A stretch of 64,000 nucleotides of DNA from Gordionus sp. m RMFG-2023 (GCF_954871325.1 NC_088775.1:81321561-81385560); one strand, 5' to 3'. Counted from the first letter of the stretch, positions 1-13,069 are shown. Made by a program: numbers and translations. The notes: generated by a model not told the origin, from the letters alone.

Positions 1-613
1 CATTGAAGATTTTCTATTTCGAACATTTCAAACTCTGCTAAGATGAAATTATTATTTACATTGAAACCCTACCATAAGATAATAATTTAAATAGGAAGTC
101 TTATTAAAAGATATTGATGAAGATCAACCGGACCGTCTAAGATAGCCCGCAATCCGAGAAAAATTTTAAAAATGGTTGGAGGCATTAGGAACGAGTTTAG
201 AAACCAACTAGTTATGCTGTCAACCAAATAGGTCTTGTTGAACAATGTGAACCGGCCTTGTTTATATGTCAACTCATTCGTAAAGATTTGGGTAGATATT
301 TATTTTTTTAGAAATTTATACTTGAGATATTTTTTTCTCGCCAAACCAATAAATCCAAAGGTGATCTTTTGCAGGATTTGGCATATCGCCATCTGTTTGG
401 TCTACGATAATAGCGGGTAAAGGTAGGTAAGAGCCGAATTTCCCCCAAACTAATTCGTAGCGGCTGAATATTTTATGATGGCTTATGTTTTTTTAAAATA
501 TTCAATATGATAAAAGCATCCTTTTTTAAAAAAAATTAATATTTATATAAATAAAATGTAATATCATGTCAAGTGTCAAAAAATTAGCAATATTTAGTAA
601 GACTTTTGAATAC
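1..613. other. AT-rich sequence without a recognisable gene
   Basis: Short open frames of about 60 codons exist on both strands but none shows a domain motif, a plausible splice structure or similarity to a family I recognise. I see no repeat boundary that can be defined here. Confidence 0.5.
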
Positions 614-1012
614 CTAGAGATCTGCAAATCACGGCCCGAGAGATCTGCAAATCACGGCCCGGCCTGTACCCGGGCAGGGTCTATTTAAAAAAATGATTCG
701 TTTCTGGCTGGGTCGGGCCTAATATTTTTTTAAAATTACGAACCGGAAGGCTTAAATTAAATATATCATTATATTTTGTAAATAAATTGATATATTTTAA
801 TATTCTTGCAAGAAACAAGTCGCTTATATTTTTTATTTGTATAATATTTTTTTTTATAAATTCGGGCTGGGGCGGACAAATAATTTTTAATTTGGGTATG
901 GCTTTTCGGGACCAATAAGAAAAATTTTGCTTGAGATCGTGGCGGGCAGGGCAAATTTTTCTAAAAAGTTCCGGGCCTTACTGGGTTTAAAAAATTAGGC
1001 CCGATGCAGATC
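614..1012. repeat. GGCCCGG-family repeat, copy 1
   Basis: This stretch opens with AGAGATCTGCAAATCACGGC, a segment that occurs twice in tandem at 616-658, and closes with a GATGCAGATC end. Between the ends are blocks of GGCCCGG or GGGCTGGG separated by runs of T and A. The same architecture recurs at 6728-7041, 32722-33001, 44768-45178, 53811-54265 and elsewhere, so it is one interspersed family, probably non-autonomous. No coding potential is seen. Confidence 0.6.
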
Positions 1013-2700
1013 ACACACACATCACTAAAATGTTATATACATCACATTTTTTTAAATCAATAACTTTTATTTGCTACGTTAAAATTAAAATCTAGCACTA
1101 GTTTATTTTTATCGTCCCCAAGAGTTAAGATTTTTGTGAAAAGTGCAAAAAAAAAAAGATGCTTTAAGAATTCCACTTATTTCAAATATTCATTCCCTAA
1201 AATTATTTTTATAGAATTTTAAATATTTAGATATGTTGATGAAATTAAAAATGCCATAAACAATTTTAAAAATAAATTAACCAATAACAATAATTTTTTT
1301 TTATCGCCAAAGTATGCATGTTTTTTATTTAGATAGAAATAAAAATTAGATATATTTTTTTATTAAAAATATTATATATAATGATTTTGTAATTGTTATT
1401 CTTACGAAATTTTATTGGATGTTTGGGCAGAATTTTTGCAAGGCTTCCTTTTCATAATAATAATGAATATTCCTTTCCTGTTAATATTTTTTTCATAAAA
1501 ATTATTAATATTTTCTTTTAATCGAAATTTATTTTTTATTTCTTTAAATTTTTTTTAAAAACCATAACAAGGCGCCAAAAGAAAGTAGCATTTTTTTTTA
1601 TTTTTTTGTTTATTTTTTTTGAAAGGAACAAAAAAATAAATATTTTCAAATTTCATTTCGCATTATATTGTACTTTTTTATTCTTATTTATTTTCTGTTT
1701 TTCTGTAACTAATTAATAATGTCCCAACTATAGGATTATGATCCACATGGAATTGCCGTTAAAACGACTGATTTACTTATAATCACAGGAACTATCATAT
1801 TTGATAGGTTATTAATAAAAATGATAAAATTTACCCACTTTCTAACCTTTAATCTTGCCATAGGCGCCTACTTTATATGGGCAACGGGGCTCTAGCCCCT
1901 ATTGACAAATTTAGATAAATTATTTATTATTTAAAAATGAAAAAAAAACATTCATATATTTCTAAATTGCTATGCTCTTTCATCTAGTTGCTCTATCCAT
2001 AATATAAATGATAGTTCATTCTTTATCCCTCGTAATTTCCCGACTAAAAAATATACAGCTCCCATCAAATGTGTGGCAAATAGAACTCCGACATACACTA
2101 CACTCTTCCAATAATTCCATGGGATGAAATAAGACTATTGTTCCTGTCGTTTATATCCTTATGCCTAGCGTCACGTCGCTAACGATTATTTAGATATTTT
2201 CGAAAATTTTTTTTAATTAATCTTGATCCGAATATGCTTTCAACCAATCTTTTCCATTAGCTGATAGCCTTTGGAAATTTTTCCTGGCACAATGTTATGG
2301 ACTAATTTGCATGACATAATTCATTTTCGAGATATTAATCGATTCTATCAAGAAAGGCGGAACCTTTGATTAAATCTGGATTCGAAAGTGATAGAAGGAG
2401 AAGAGATCCTTATTGTTTAAAATTTCCTTATGAAAATGCTACATTTCCATTCTAATGCAAGTTTCAAATACCACCAATGTAGTAGATACTAAAGATCATA
2501 ATCAGCTTGTCAAAGTACCAGTATTCTCTCCAATTGGAAATATTTTGAGATTCTTACCTATAAATTAATATCAATGAATATTTATTCAATGTTTCAGATA
2601 ATATAGTTATCATTAAATATAAATTAGAGTGCAAGTGTAACCCACTTTGAAGATGAGTTGCCCATTTATTATTATTAGCATTTTAATCAGATAAGTGGCC
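1013..2700. other. No gene seen
   Basis: AT-rich sequence with many homopolymer T and A runs. A slightly more balanced block at 1860-2600 has several short frames broken by stops on both strands. It could be an old coding remnant, but I could not assign it to a family. Confidence 0.45.
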
Positions 2701-2719
2701 ATAAATTTTCTACGGAAGT

Positions 2720-2741
2720 GGGGGGGGGGGGGGGGGGGGGG
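2720..2741. repeat. Poly-G tract (22 G)
   Basis: An uninterrupted run of 22 G residues in otherwise strongly AT-rich DNA. Similar G or C runs lie just inside the termini of hAT elements in this window (4980-6683 and 43663-45579), so this tract may mark the eroded end of another such element whose coding remnant lies at about 2930-3480. Confidence 0.75.
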
Positions 2742-2929
2742 TAGAATATTTTTTTATGTCGAAATTATTTTGTTATTTAAAATATATTAGAACAAATAAT
2801 CTATAATTTTATCAAAAATGACAATTTTGAACTAAAATAAAAAAATATTGCAAAACACAAAAATATTTAAGAGAAAATATAATATAGTTTAAAAAATATT
2901 ATAGCTTCGGTATGTAATTCACTGTAAAA

Positions 2930-3480
2930 TATATAATTTAACATTTTTATGATGATTTAAAAGGTTAATCAAAATATCGTTAACAAATGAAAATTTAATC
3001 TTTTAGATTGCATCAATTTTTCAATAATTTGTTCTGATTGGGGATTAAATCTTACTGAACATTAAGTAAAGCTACTCCATTCAATCTATTTTAATATGTC
3101 GTACCTTTGAGATAGGTTTTTATTCTCCCCATAAAAAAAGAACTTTTCATTTGTGCTTGCACTAATTTATATTGTTGACAACCATTGCGTTTCTTGGAAG
3201 ATTATTTACTAAAATTAATCCTTCATACCAAGGTTTAAATTCTGAAATTAATAGACCTTCCGATATATTTATATCCTCTGAATAAATAGTTAAATTTTTT
3301 CCAAGATTTAATATATCCTAAGAAGGATTTATTCATATTTGTAAATTGGATAGAGCAATTTGATAAATCATTGCAATCGTTCGTTGATTTGAGTCAAAAA
3401 TATATCTAAATGGGGCTTAATCTTCAATTGAGTGAACGTTGATTTAAACCATTTGTCTGTCAAGGTGCAAGCCGGGACTT
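2930..3480 (-). pseudogene. Decayed hAT (ZMYM1-like) transposase remnant
   Basis: Read on the minus strand, fragments such as DIFLTQINERLQ, ETQWLSTI and, near the low end, EQIIEKLMQSKRLNF resemble the middle and C-terminal parts of the ZMYM1/DUF4371 group of hAT transposases. Many stops and frame changes interrupt it, and no terminal repeats or target duplication were found. The poly-G tract at 2720-2741 sits where the terminal region would be expected. The family assignment is an inference from short matches and is tentative. Confidence 0.35.
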
Positions 3481-4971
3481 GTGATTCTCAAAACATATAA
3501 TCTTGTCGACATTATCTTTTAGTTTTCTAAGTTGTAATATAATAATGTTCGCGATTCTCATATATTCCGCCAATTTTTATAAGGTATCTAATCTAAGTCT
3601 AAATTTTTAAATTATCTACAATATTGGTAACAAATCTGAAAATCATTTTTATTTAGCAAAGAATATTGATCAAAATATATGCTTAGAATTTTTAAAAAAA
3701 GTCAAATTATGGCTATAACATTATTTTTCTGTAATAAAAATATCATTCAACAAAAAAAAATTGTGTAAAAATTAAAAATGGTTTGCGATAAAAAAAAATA
3801 TCATCAAACAAAAAAACATTTTTAGAAAAATAAATAAAAATAAACCAATCTATCCTTGAATTCACAGTTAGCATGAATTTGCGGCTGAGAATAGATAAAT
3901 ACCGTATTTTTATATACTTTCGTGCTACAATGTGGGGTATGAAAAATTAAAAATAATCAATGGTAATTATGGCACACAAACCATAATTTTATCACCTTTT
4001 TTTACAAATTACTTTAAAATTTCTAATTTTTAAATCTGCCATTATTTTTTAAATAGAATAATACCCTTTTTTGGCATCTCTAACCAAATGTTAAACCAAA
4101 CTGGAAATATTCTTAACCCGTGATACCAAAGAGATGACGAATAATGAACAATGCAACAACCAGGCAAGTTATGTTTTATCATATTAAATGTTTTCTCTTC
4201 AAAGTCTAATATTTTATAAACAAATAATATAGATACACAAGAGGGCGCTTAAATCATATAAAATAGCTATTATGTTTTTATATGATTTTTTTTCTCTTTT
4301 CATTATTGTTTTATTTCTTTTTGAAATATTCTTAATTTTTTTTCATTATACTATAACTTTTTTCGATATTATTATTTACATTAACCAGGTCCGATATAGA
4401 GACTAATCCCAAATCAAATGGCAAAGCAAGAGAAATTGGGATAATAAATGTTATAATAGTGAACTTTTCGCTAGGGCTAATTTAAATTCTATTTTGGAAA
4501 ATTTGGAAGGAGGTGATTATAGAAAAATAAAATAAAAATTTAGACATCCTGATCTTCGATTGACAACAAAATATTGTATCATAAAAAATGACCTTATTAA
4601 ATTAATGAAAAATGGAGTTACAATACAGTTCTATAGTAGACTGCTTCTAATATAAAGGCCTACATCGGGCCTATTTCAGGTCCGTCCCAATCCGAAGAAG
4701 CATTTTATAAATTTTGTCTTACCGACACCCTTGATTTTTTTTGAATGTATAATTCCATATTTTATTGTGGTGTACATACCGGTATATGTAGCTATAAAAT
4801 TATTTAACAATATTATATTCGCTCTTAAATTTTTTTAAATATTTTTTAACAATTATTTGAGTTTATTGTCAGATTGTTTTAATAAATCTTATATGATGAT
4901 TAGATCAAATAAATTTTTAATGTTCCAAAAAATGATTTTAATGAAAATTACCCCCCCTAGAGAAAAACTTG
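3481..4971. other. No gene seen
   Basis: AT-rich sequence with no open frame of useful length and no repeat that I can bound. The C-rich stretch near 4951 lies just outside the hAT element that starts at 4980. Confidence 0.45.
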
Positions 4972-5159
4972 GCTATGCGCAGTGGCCCCTACACTTTCTG
5001 AGCGAATGAAACAGAATACCCCCCTGAAAAGTACCCCCTTGAAAATTACCCCCCCCCCTCGAAAAAATGATAATTATTTTATGGCACCCATAAATTTCAA
5101 AAATAATTTTTATTGCATCAAAATAAAATGAAAGAAATATATACTTTATAAATATTATT

Positions 5160-5810
5160 TTTAAATTTATAATTTAGATAAATTAGGGGAAGAGAAAGCG
5201 AAAGAATTTATAATTTCATCAATATTTAATTGTTTAGATAAATTTTTTTCCATTGATAATATGGTTAAATTATTGAGAAATGAATTTTTCATGGTACTAC
5301 GAAGTCTTGTTTTAATTAATTTAATTTTACTCATGACTCTTTCAGCAGTACATGAGGTTGTAGGAATGATTAATAAATATTTATATAAAATTCTTAAATT
5401 AGAAGCAGAAAAATTTTAAAGTAGACGATAAGGTAAAATAAATGAATAGTTTTTCCAATCTTAATCGTAAGTCCCTGAATTATCATTACCATCAGAAGAA
5501 GCTAAATAATGTATTGGTAAAAATATTTTAATTAAATAAATTTACAATTCTCAGAATCTGATAAATCTTTAGATTCTTGAACCTCTAGGTCATAAGTAAT
5601 AATTACATTCCCCATTTTGGCCAACTTATAAATATTTCTAAACTTCAACATTTCTTTGAAAATTTGACTTGAATTTAAATTGTAAAATTCACAGATATCC
5701 TCTATATCTTCTTTAATAATTGATTTTTCTGCCATTCCCTTTGGCGTAAAAAATGATGTTTGATGTAAAAATTTCATCGAATCATTGTTAAATCTTTCGT
5801 TAAACTGCAT
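5160..5810 (-). pseudogene. hAT transposase fragment with C-terminal dimerisation domain
   Basis: An open frame at 5532-5810 reads 92 residues on the minus strand. After stops, the frame continues downstream toward 5170 with the typical hAT C-terminal block: LLIIPTTSCTAERVMSKIKL, then TRLRSTMKNSFLNNLTILS and a final NIDEIINSFA. In this family the SxAERxxSxxKxIKTxLRSTM block forms the dimerisation domain. The upstream frame resembles the ZMYM1-type region. Stops between the blocks show that it cannot make a full transposase. It lies wholly inside the hAT element bounded by the GCTATGCG duplication. Confidence 0.8.
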
Positions 5811-6207
5811 ATGTTGTATTCATTAAAATTTAATAAAGCTAAATTAATATTTATTACCAGTAGAGAGATAATAGGAATTTCTTGTTCTACTTTATCAAAT
5901 CTCTGCTCTGTGTCTGCCTATAAAAAATATAGCAGAGATAAAAAATAATTAAATGACCTCAGGTTCACTAATTTCATGATCATTATCAGAATCATCAGAT
6001 ACTATATTTTCTTCTAATACATTTTCTTTATTATTAGGACACTTTTAAAAGATAATTATATTAACTAAAAATATTTATTATACCAACAGCATTGAATTCC
6101 CAATTCTTACTTTTTTTTTCTTAAATTGCGATTTAATACCCTTTATTATAAGATAAGTATAAATAATTAAATATTTAATAAAAAATTACTTTGCTATTTG
6201 TCCAATT

Positions 6208-6444
6208 TTAAGTAACATTCTTAAAAGCTACTATTTGAAAGTTTTTCTTTATATCGTTAAAATTAAGCCCACCATGTCTTTTTCTAATGTGATCTATCCA
6301 TTTATCATCTCTTATATTATGCGATTTGCAATTTTTAATTAGGCATTTGTATTTTTTTTTGGTTAATATTTTTAGGCATATTTTAAAATTGGAAAAATAA
6401 TTTATGACAAGAAATCTCGGATAACAACTTAATTTACTAAACAT
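6208..6444 (-). pseudogene. Small ORF with possible zinc finger in hAT element
   Basis: A 78-residue minus-strand frame contains the segment CLIKNCKSHNIRDDKWIDHI followed by RKRHG. The C-x5-C...H-x4-H spacing is compatible with a C2H2-like or BED-like DNA-binding finger. Its place upstream of the transposase fragment within the same hAT element fits an N-terminal DNA-binding domain. No start context or splice site confirms it, so it may be only a remnant. Confidence 0.4.
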
Positions 6445-6466
6445 CGACCAAAAAAATATTAAGTTG

Positions 6467-6482
6467 GAGGGGGGGGGGGGGG
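6467..6482. repeat. Poly-G tract inside hAT element
   Basis: A run of about 16 G residues near the right end of the hAT element. Subterminal G or C runs are common in ZMYM1-type hAT elements, and the left end carries a matching C-rich run near 5043. Confidence 0.7.
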
Positions 6483-6727
6483 TGTTATATTATTACATTT
6501 ATAAACCAGAAATCACTTGATCATGATGGATGTAACAAAACAGTAGAAGAATTAAATAATAAAGAAAATTTTTAAAAAAAATTTTAAAAAATTAAAAAAA
6601 TATATTTTAAAAAAAAAAGGTACCCCCACTCAAATTTACTGAAGCAGTTGCTTCGGACCCCCCCCCCGTTGTAGGAGCCACTGGCTATGCGCCTGTAATT
6701 GACATTGTGAAAAAATAAGATATAGAT

Positions 6728-7041
6728 CAGAGACCTGCAGAGGTACCATTTACTTTTAAAAAAATTTCGGCCAAGCCAAGCCCGTATTTTTTTTAAATTT
6801 TTTTTCAGCTCAGCCCGGATTTTTTTTTAAAAATTTTTAAATATATTATATTTATTTTTAATTTTTATAGATAACAATGGTGATTTAAAATATTAGGTTT
6901 TAAAATATTTGACCCAGGCCGGGTATTTTTTTTAAAAAATATTTAGACTCCTGTTATTTTTTAAAAATAATTTTAGGCCTGGCCTAACCTGGCCCTGGTA
7001 AATTATAAAAAATTAAAATAATGCCTGACTCGGAGTCTCTG
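6728..7041. repeat. GGCCCGG-family repeat, copy 2
   Basis: The copy begins CAGAGACCTGCAG and ends GGAGTCTCTG, an imperfect terminal inverted repeat. The interior alternates short G/C-rich words (GGCCAAGCC, GGCCTGGCC) with T and A runs. The flanking octamers (ATATAGAT and ATATTGAC) share only their first four bases, so a target duplication is not proven. It is probably a hAT-type MITE. Confidence 0.6.
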
Positions 7042-10000
7042 ATATTGACATTAAAAATGTGATGACCGGAAAGTTCGTATAAAAAAATTTAACGTCTGTT
7101 TGCATTTTTTCCCCCTCTAAAAGATTATTTAATATTATTTAGATTCTTTAATGATTTCCCTCTATTTTCTATTTTATTTAGTAAATTAATATGGCCCATC
7201 ATTTATAATTATTATTTAAAAATGCCTCCTGTTAAAATTCCTGAAACAATCATGAGAATGGATAATTTAAATTGTATCAACTAGATTATAAAATTAGGCA
7301 CAAGTTGTATTTTTTAATATTAATTAAGAGCTAGTGATTAAGAAATTATCGAATTTTACTCGAATATTCAAGATATCGGTGGCGTAACTATTTGGTGCCA
7401 TTCCTAGTAAAACACACCCCATATGCATATCCAATACACGGTGCATAATATATATTAAAATATATTGGTTAATTATTGATTTAGACAAATAAATTTTTAA
7501 CGATATTATATTTCCTGTTCCTTGAGTATATTATTTTTTTTCGAATTTTCATCGTTGGAATAACTTATTAATTTATTTGTGATTTTACAACTACAACTGT
7601 GCACCAAAATCTCTTCCGGCGATGATGGTTTTTTAAAAAAAATTTATCAGCGTTCATCGGAACGCCGAATTAGCCGCCACCTAATAAACTGGTTTTGGTT
7701 TCGGGGGCGCTCCATTAATCATTTTTTTTATAAATGAATTGAATTTATAATTCAATATATTATAATATTTATAATTTATTTAGGCACTCTTAGTTCCAAC
7801 ATTGTTAATATTGCTTCGTTCTTAAATCATTTCTTTCTCACTTTTATATAAGCTTATGTATTTATTATTCTTCGAAATAAGCTAAGGAATTGCCTTTTGA
7901 CTCAGGTCAGAATCACATATCGCATAAGTGATATTCTATCGATTTTCATTAAAATAAATTTAAATTTTCAATGCAACAAAATATAGAGTGAGAAAAATAA
8001 ATAAATTAGAAATCAAATTTAGATTGTAATTGTCGTGAATAGGATCATATTCTACTAATACAATTGTTTGTTCAAAAATCAGAGTTTGACCGGGAAATAA
8101 AAATTATTTAAAGGAGGAAAATATGATGGAAAAATTATAAGCGGTAAGAAAGAAAGTATAATTTTTGTTATTTTTATTGAAAATGATTTAAATAAGATAT
8201 TTTAGTTGTTATCTATTTTTGAACAAGCATCAAAATAAGATCCAGGATACGGCTCTACTACTACTGCTTTTAAATTTACAACATTTTTCTGTTTAGCATT
8301 TTTGATTGGCCTTACCAAAATTTATTTTAATATCATGAAAGTTTTGAATGTCATTTAGGTTCAAAATTTTTTTTAATGTCGTAAACGTTGATTTCCTTCT
8401 TTTTTTTTAAATGATCAATCTATTTGTCGCTTCCTAAATATTATAAAAATGGATTACAGATTTACATTTTTCTTTTTGTATGAGGATTGTATATATTTAA
8501 AATTCTCAAGTGATTTATTTTTTTAAATAAAAATTTTAATAAAAAAATATCTACTGGAGGGAGCGATTGTTTTAGAGGGATATAAAAAATTCTCAAAAAA
8601 GAAATCGTTTTAGACGTTTATATCCCCATACAGATTTAATAATGCGTTTGCTTAAAACTTACAAGTTGTAGAATCTCTAAAAAATTAACTATCCTCATGA
8701 TGCGATTATGGAATTGGAAACAACAAAATTAATTTTTGATATATTTTTTATTATATTATATGGTATCATGCCAAAATTGTCTCCTATCACTTAATCTAAT
8801 ACTTATCAAATCTGACAGAACCCCTGATAAATAAAAGGAGTCAGTGTTACATTAATTTTGTTGTAACAGATTGGTTTAGTAACATATCTTATTATAAAGG
8901 TATTTAAAAAATAATAATTACCTACAAAGTTATAATATTATGGGGGAAAAAAATAAGAAAGTGAAAAAACTATTATTAAATAGGGGAAAAAAAACTTATT
9001 TATATGTGTACCGAAATTTTAATAAAACTAGGAAAATATTCTTAATAAAATATTAGGCTTTAAAGATGGAACTTATTTAATATGAAAAAAAATGACTTTC
9101 GTTTGGGTTGTAATGTTTAATAAAAGAAATTTTAAAGAAGGATTTGGGTATAGATGTTAAAAAGCGGTAATTTATTTCAAAATAGTTAATTTGGATTGGC
9201 ATTTTTGCTAGTAATTTATCTTTCGATATCTAATTTTTGATTCCTAAATTAAACATTAATGAAATAAAAAATTAATTTTATTTTATGTTTAATATTTTTT
9301 TAAAACAGGCATTCAACATTAACAAACCGCTATTAATCGTTTTTTGTTATTTTTATCTCTTTTAAATTTGACTTATAATTAATTTTGAGTTGACTGATAA
9401 GTATCAATAATTATTTTTTCGCATTTAATATATTGCTATTTGACGATGCCTTCCCCCCATCCCAGCTATCATAAAGAAGAGGGTTTAACAAAAATCTTAA
9501 GATCAGCACCTAAAGATGATCTCGCCTAAATATTTTGAACAAAAATCTAAATTTTTTTAAAGAAGATTAAAAAAAATTTTACAAAAATTTATAATTTTAT
9601 CAGAGACTTATAAAGATTACAAATTTTAGGTAAAATTTGATCAAAAATTATGTTTGAGCATTTTCAAAAAAATCTTCTCTTTAGAAAAATTTTCATTCTA
9701 TAAAATCTTCCGAGATCATAATCTTTGAAGATTTTATATTTTTTGGACAAATGTTGCACTTTCTATAGAAGTGTTCTAACGCCATTTCCGGGCAGAATGC
9801 TTTTTTTTCAAAGTGTGTTTCTTAGGTATTTATTTCAAAACAAAGGATTATAATTTGTAGAATAATATATTTTTTTAAAACTTGGTATGTAGTATTTCAT
9901 GTATGCTACCGACCGATGTCGATTATTTTTTAAAAAAGTATTTTATTAGACAAAAAAAATTAATTCAATAATTTATTATCATTTGTTTTGAAATAAATAA

Positions 10001-10430
10001 AGAAAAATGCTAAAAAAATGTCTAGGAAACAGTTTTGAAAAATTGTTCTGTCTGGATAATGACCTGAGCCATTAAATGTATTTTTCCTCCTTCCCAACAT
10101 TGATGGTTAGAGCGAATTTGTGGCAAAGTATACATAAATACTTTTGTATGAATCCCGGGGAATAAAACCCACAAAAAAATTTCCAGGAAAAAAACCCCCT
10201 GAAATAGAACCCATGGATTTTTTTTCGGTGTTTATCAAATTTACTTAAGATCTATCCAAACACCATTCAACCTCACATATTTGGAGTCCGGCTAACAACC
10301 TTAAACAAAATAAATGGGTATATCAGACTTAAGTAGGGTCAGTATTCCTGCGAATAACTTCTAAAATAATTTTCTCCCGGATAAAATCACACATGCCTTA
10401 ATTTTTAAAACCTAACCATCTTGGCTTTAA
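7042..10430. other. No gene seen
   Basis: About 3.4 kb of AT-rich DNA without a coding region I can support. A weak pair GGTGGCGTAAC (7379) and TTAGCCGCCACC (7669) may be the ends of another decayed DNA element, but nothing coding lies between and no target duplication was found. Confidence 0.4.
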
Positions 10431-10439
10431 TATTCTCGA

Positions 10440-12110
10440 AGTTGTAAGACTGTGTCCTACTCCACAGTGTCCTCATTAATACGCATGCATCCTCAAAATA
10501 GATCTACAAAATGCCTTCAATTTACTTAGAAAGGAATTTTATACCCTCGTTCTGTGAAACATTCCCAGAGTATTCAATATTCATTTCAGCATATTACAAC
10601 CAATCCACCTTTTAAAAATTTAATTATTCAGTCATTCTCTCCAAACAAGGTATTCAGCATGGAGATCCTTTAGATCCTACATTATTCTGCCAGGGCATTC
10701 AATTTTTCATTAAATCTCTTCCATGTGATTTTAAATTAAATGTTTGGTAGCACGGCACATAAGTGGGCTCATATAATGAAATCATAAAAATACCTACAAT
10801 TATAAATCGTTTAGCCCCCATAATGGGACTATCACTAAATCCCAATAAATGTGAATTTTCCCTTCCCTTTTGAATGCCCACCTGAAAATTTTATTGTAAT
10901 GGACAAAGATAGCTTTAACCACCTATGTTCACCCATTGGAGGTGAAAATGCTATATTTCATTACAGAAATAAATTTCTTGCCAAATTCAATAAAATGAAA
11001 AATATTTTAAAATATTTACCTGCTCATCAGGCCATTTGTTTTCTTAAATTTTTTTTATTCATTTCTAAAGTTTTACTTGCATTTCGTTCATCGACAATTT
11101 TTATTTCCCCTGAAATATTATTAGACCTCGAATTTCATTTAAAAAATACTCGAATCTACTTTAAATATCAAATTCTCATCACTCTCCTGGATGCAAGCTC
11201 CCCTTCTACCAAAGCTAGTGGTATATCCATACACTCTTATCCTTAAGCATTTCAAATTTTTTATCCGCAGTTGCTAAATTTCGATACAAACTTGGATACT
11301 ATAGATCATCATATGGCAGCATTAGACCTCTGGAACAAAAAAGCTCCAAGCTGCTCATATTCAAATTCTGTTAGAAAAAGAGATTGGAATTTACCATTGA
11401 TACAGCATTCCATCGAATACTTGCACTTTAATGTTCAAAGGAAATCTCTATCCCTCTTTCTCTACCTAAACCCAGCCCCGAGTATATAGAATCACAACAA
11501 TTCAACTTTTTTACCCAATCAAATAATTTCAGCTTAAGCCATATGCCACCTTGGGTAATGGTTAGAAAAAATACCTAGTTCTAATTTAGAATTGCTCCTA
11601 ACTAACAAAGAACTTAGAATTGCTATCGATCTTCGTTTAAGGTTGTAAAATCACAATGCCGACATCATGTGTCCTCTGTGAAACTCATAGAAATAGCCTA
11701 GGCCACAACCCTTTACACTATCCAAAAGGCAGATTACGCAGGCATTATGCCATTAATTCAATCATCAATAGAATCTTGAAATCCACAAATATTCCTTCTA
11801 CGCTAACCTTCTGGCCACAGCCCTGACAATCAAACCAGACTTGATGGAATGACGCTAGTCCCCTGGAACCAAGATATACCCCTCGCTTGGGATTGTATTG
11901 TGTAGATCGTTTTACCAGATCTCTATCTGTCAACTCCATCATGAAAACTGAAATCACCATGAAAAATAAATATAGCCACCTTAACACTCTCCGGTAGTCT
12001 CCGACCTGTGGATCATTTGAATCCCAAGCCCTAAAATTATTCAAAACAATAGAGCAAATGTTGCATTTGGGCAAAAGCTCATCGTGTTGAGAAATACTGA
12101 GCACCTTTTT
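10440..12110 (+). pseudogene. Degenerate non-LTR-type reverse transcriptase with downstream nuclease-like region
   Basis: Read in several plus-strand frames, the region holds pieces of a reverse transcriptase in the correct order. IDLQNAFN lies near 10500, a decayed QxGDPL-like motif near 10650, a Pro/Asn-rich LSLNPNKCEFS segment near 10835, and the open frame 10851-11246 carries the thumb-like part. Further on, CPLCETHRNSLGHNPLHYPK and RLRRHYAINSIINRILKST (11665-11790) match the cysteine/histidine and RH-x-LN-x-I blocks that follow RT in a family of animal retroelements. A degraded PD-(D/E)xK-like part follows. Many frameshifts and stops make it inactive. The exact clade is not determined. 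Confidence 0.6.
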
Positions 12111-12847
12111 GTTAGGTTGTTTTCATATGTTTTTTTAAAAAAAATTTAGGCTGATATATCATTTTTAGAGATATTACTATAATAATATTGAGTTTCCAAC
12201 ACTTAGATACCTTCGAAATTCATATAATTAATAAATTTTTGATAATAAACGATATATTTCTGAGATATAAATTAACTTTTTGATTATTTTTTTTGTTTTA
12301 TGTTTTCTTACATTCCTAACGAAATAGTTTTCAAATTATATTTCATTACTGTTCAACAATACTAATAAGTTTGCATGATAAAGTCAAAGCAGGTTTTAAA
12401 GACATGAAAATTATCATTTTTTATGAATTCAAATTTAAAACGTATTTTTAAATTCAACCTAAAGCCATATTTCATTATGATTTGAATTCATGTGTAGGAC
12501 TTTCAATGTTCAGCATCGTAGTGTAATGTCAATAAAAAATAGTTATAGGAGGAAAATGTCAGGGAGGCTAAATTAATTAAATACTAATGGACTGCGAAAC
12601 ACGATTTATTCAATGACAAGCTTTTCTGAAGCTTGCGCAAAGGGAGAGGAATAAATAGAGTACCCTAAATTTAACAAGTTCAGTCGCTTCCTCACACTTT
12701 GTATGTAGAAGTCGTGAATTTATATTGCTAACAGTGTTAAATAAAATAAAATATTGTTTTTTATAAGTATGAAATACTTAAATAAAATTTAAGTGATGTG
12801 TGCTCCTATAAAAACTAAACTCCAAGACCCATATAATATGTCATGTC
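12111..12847. other. No gene seen
   Basis: AT-rich sequence between the reverse transcriptase remnant and a fold-back repeat. No open frame or splice structure that I can support. Confidence 0.45.
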
Positions 12848-13069
12848 TACTGTTAAACGGCTCGATTTGAGTCGATTTTTAAAAATAGCTAACTCAATAT
12901 TTTAGCCAGAAAAATATTGTTTAAGCCTCGAGATTTCTTTAATAGATGTTCAAACCTTTGTGCCATCTATGAGCAAAATCTTAAGGCTTGTATAATAACT
13001 ATCCTAATAAAATATTGAGTTAGCCGTTTTTCTTTTTAAAAATCGGCTCAAAATGAGCCGTAAATACTA
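12848..13069. repeat. Fold-back MITE (ACGGCTC family), complete copy
   Basis: The left part reads TGTTAAACGGCTCGATTTGA and continues to AGCTAACTCAATATTTTAG. The right part reads AATATTGAGTTAGCCG, then TTTTTAAAAATCGGCTC and GAGCCG. The two halves are reverse complements over roughly 50 bases, and a second inverted pair (TTTAATAGATG and CATCTATGAGCAAA) lies in the middle. The whole unit can therefore fold into one long hairpin. Further copies are listed separately. It has no coding capacity. Confidence 0.8.

Larger units (their letters stand above)
4980..6683 (-). mobile_element. hAT transposon, ZMYM1-like, with exact 8-bp target duplication
   Basis: The element starts CAGTGGCCCCTAC and ends GTAGGAGCCACTG, giving an imperfect terminal inverted repeat. 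It is flanked by an exact 8-bp direct repeat GCTATGCG at 4972-4979 and 6684-6691, the hAT signature. Runs of C at 5043-5057 and 6660-6667 lie just inside the two ends. The minus strand carries broken transposase segments. At 1704 bp with frame breaks it is a shortened, inactive copy. Confidence 0.88.

Noticed and set aside
7379-7680. DNA transposon bounded by GGTGGCGTAAC and TTAGCCGCCACC
   Set aside because: The inverted match is short and imperfect, no target duplication was found and nothing coding lies inside.
11745-12104. 119-codon minus-strand frame
   Set aside because: The plus strand carries the retroelement tail (RH-x-LN block) here, and the minus frame has no motif.
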